Source: Rhodohalobacter mucosus (GTDB lineage Bacteria; Bacteroidota; Rhodothermia; Balneolales; Balneolaceae). Taken from it: a stretch of DNA of 64,000 nt. A program made the position numbers and the translations under genes. A model generated the notes under the pieces. That model was not told the origin of the DNA, searched no databases, and worked only from the letters and a program-made list of their open reading frames with translations. The stretch lies in assembly GCF_003150675.1 (NCBI RefSeq), contig NZ_QGGB01000001.1, positions 62,001 to 126,000 on the forward strand, given 5' to 3'. Below, in pieces: positions 62,703 through 64,000 of the stretch. How positions within the stretch are numbered: the first letter of the stretch is position 1; each line of letters opens with the position of its first letter.

Positions 62703-64000
62703 TTATTTTTTGTCATCCTCTTCTTCATCTACAACTTCAAAGTCCGCATCAACGGCATCGTCTCCTTCTTCTTCAGAAGCTTCCGCTTCTGCGGCACCTT
62801 CAGCTGAAGGTTCTCCCGCAGCTTCAGAGGCCTGATAGATTTCCTGGGAAGCGGCCGCCCAAACCTGATTCAGTTCTTCGATGGCGCCTTCGATCTCATC
62901 CACATTTTCATTTTTGTGGAGTTCCTCGAGCTTGCTCACTGCTTCTTCAATTTTGGTGCGGTTATCTTCGGAAATCTTATCCTTATGCTCGTCGAGCTGT
63001 TTTTTGGTTGTAAAGATGAGGGAGTCGGCCTTATTCAGCGTCTCAATTTTCTCCCGTACTTTTTTATCCTCTTCGGCATGCTCTTCGGCAGCTGTCTTCA
63101 TCTTCTCGATCTCCTCTTCACTCAGGCCTGAGGATGATTCGATCCGGATGCTTTGTTCCTTACCGGTGCCTTTATCTTTCGCGCTCACATTCAATACGCC
63201 GTTGGCGTCGATGTCGAACGTTACTTCGATCTGCGGCACACCGCGGGGTGCAGGTGGAATTCCGTCAAGGTGGAAGCGTCCCAGTGTTCTGTTGTCCTGG
63301 GCTTTGGCCCTTTCACCCTGCAAAATGTGGATCTCCACGCTTGTCTGACTGTCAGCAGCGGTTGAGAAGACCTCTTTCTTGCTTGTCGGTATGGTTGTAT
63401 TGGATTCTATCAGCTTGGTCATCACGCCACCCAGTGTTTCGATACCGAGTGTAAGCGGTGTTACATCAAGCAGAACAACATCGTCTACGTCGCCCGACAT
63501 CACACCACCCTGAATTGCTGCACCAATGGCAACAACCTCATCCGGGTTAACGCCTTTGCTTGGATCTTTGCCAAAGAACTCTTTCACCACTTCCTGGATT
63601 TTCGGAATTCTGGTAGAACCGCCCACCAGGATTACCTGATCAATTTCATTCTTACTGATCCCGGCATCCTTGATCGCTTTTTCGCATGGCTTGATGGTTC
63701 TCTTCACCAGATCATCCACCAGCTGCTCAAATTTGGCTCTTGTCAGGTCAATATTCAGGTGCTTGGGACCCGAGTCGGTAGCCGTTATAAACGGAAGGTT
63801 CACATTGGTTTTCTGAGAGCTGGAAAGTTCAATCTTTGCCTTTTCTGCTGCATCCTTCAGACGCTGCATGGCCATTGGATCTTTTCTGAGGTCGATTCCT
63901 TCATCCTTTTTGAATTCATCGGCCAGAAAATTAATAACCCTCTGGTCAAAGTCGTCACCACCAAGGTGCGTGTCACCGCTGGTAGATTTCACTTCAAAAA
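62703..64000 (-). CDS. dnaK: Chaperone DnaK, C-terminal part (cut by window edge)
   Basis: The frame is open from the right edge to the stop at 62703, about 432 residues. It covers the second part of the nucleotide-binding domain ([52 protein letters not shown]) and the whole substrate-binding domain with [20 protein letters not shown]-type and [21 protein letters not shown]-type sequence, then a helical lid and a highly acidic tail. The N-terminal part of about 200 residues lies outside the window. It is followed by a bidirectional terminator and a DnaJ-like gene. Confidence 0.97.
   Translation of the reverse strand, partial: FEVKSTSGDTHLGGDDFDQRVINFLADEFKKDEGIDLRKDPMAMQRLKDAAEKAKIELSSSQKTNVNLPFITATDSGPKHLNIDLTRAKFEQLVDDLVKRTIKPCEKAIKDAGISKNEIDQVILVGGSTRIPKIQEVVKEFFGKDPSKGVNPDEVVAIGAAIQGGVMSGDVDDVVLLDVTPLTLGIETLGGVMTKLIESNTTIPTSKKEVFSTAADSQTSVEIHILQGERAKAQDNRTLGRFHLDGIPPAPRGVPQIEVTFDIDANGVLNVSAKDKGTGKEQSIRIESSSGLSEEEIEKMKTAAEEHAEEDKKVREKIETLNKADSLIFTTKKQLDEHKDKISEDNRTKIEEAVSKLEELHKNENVDEIEGAIEELNQVWAAASQEIYQASEAAGEPSAEGAAEAEASEEEGDDAVDADFEVVDEEEDDKK

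Noticed and set aside
1-64000. CRISPR array, prophage, insertion sequence or integrative element
   Set aside because: No regular direct repeats, transposase, integrase or phage structural gene was seen; all genes look like core or common accessory chromosome.

Overview
The window is a 64 kb stretch of ordinary chromosome. It has no rRNA or tRNA gene that I can see, no insertion sequence, no prophage and no CRISPR array. The gene set points to a marine or salt-adapted aerobic heterotroph of the Bacteroidota/Balneolota/Rhodothermota group. Evidence for this is a GWxTD-domain lipoprotein, a TPR-membrane-HTH regulator of the Bacteroidota type, many outer-membrane lipoproteins, a BCCT betaine-type transporter with a porin and Usp protein, a DASH cryptochrome, and rather acidic proteins. 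Assignment to Balneolales is an inference from gene content and was not tested. Shine-Dalgarno sequences are present in front of some genes (for example the BCCT, DnaJ-like and DUF697 genes) and absent from others.

Layout. 1-613: 5' part of scpB, cut by the window edge. 748-5750: a three-gene minus-strand operon with two tandem GCS2 carboxylate-amine ligases, each fused to a CBS pair, then an AstE/aspartoacylase-like zinc deacylase. This is the most system-like unit in the window. 5832-5983: a REP/MITE-like inverted-repeat element. 6062-12337: hisS, a DUF697 membrane protein, a GNAT acetyltransferase, a DUF885 lipoprotein and a DASH cryptochrome. 12483-16306: porin, BCCT transporter and tandem Usp, an osmoprotectant uptake unit. 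16485-24623 (minus): amidohydrolase, pgk, a YjjG-like HAD phosphatase and the thrA-thrB-thrC operon. 24789-26544 (minus): methionine gamma-lyase and its overlapping Lrp/AsnC regulator.

26770-36001: proC, a MoxR/ChlI-type AAA ATPase, pabB, pyrD, a large TPR lipoprotein with a TonB-like C-terminus, and pyk. 36150-43381: GWxTD lipoprotein, lone receiver protein, M1 metallopeptidase, a histidine kinase/OmpR regulator pair and an FMN reductase. 43542-43706: a candidate small RNA with promoter and strong terminator. 43731-50933: rarA, a two-CBS protein, an acyl-CoA carboxylase beta subunit co-transcribed with an unrecognised acidic protein, an orphan ABC ATPase and an M29 aminopeptidase. 50998-56144: TPR/HTH regulator, cupin, OsmC-like protein, small membrane protein, a SAM methyltransferase and an MddA-type methanethiol S-methyltransferase. 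56215-64000: clpB, a small secreted protein, a macro-domain protein with a motif-rich promoter region, an S1/P1 nuclease, a DnaJ/CbpA-type co-chaperone and the 3' part of dnaK.

Connections. The methionine gamma-lyase and MddA could together turn methionine into dimethyl sulfide. The porin, BCCT and Usp genes form one probable operon for salt stress. ClpB, DnaJ-like and DnaK form a loosely clustered chaperone group, and the thr operon leads into glycolytic pgk. The best leads for something undescribed are the duplicated GCS2-CBS plus deacylase operon, the intergenic RNA at 43.6 kb, the acidic partner of the carboxylase, and the repeated AAGCSCTT motifs upstream of the macro-domain gene.
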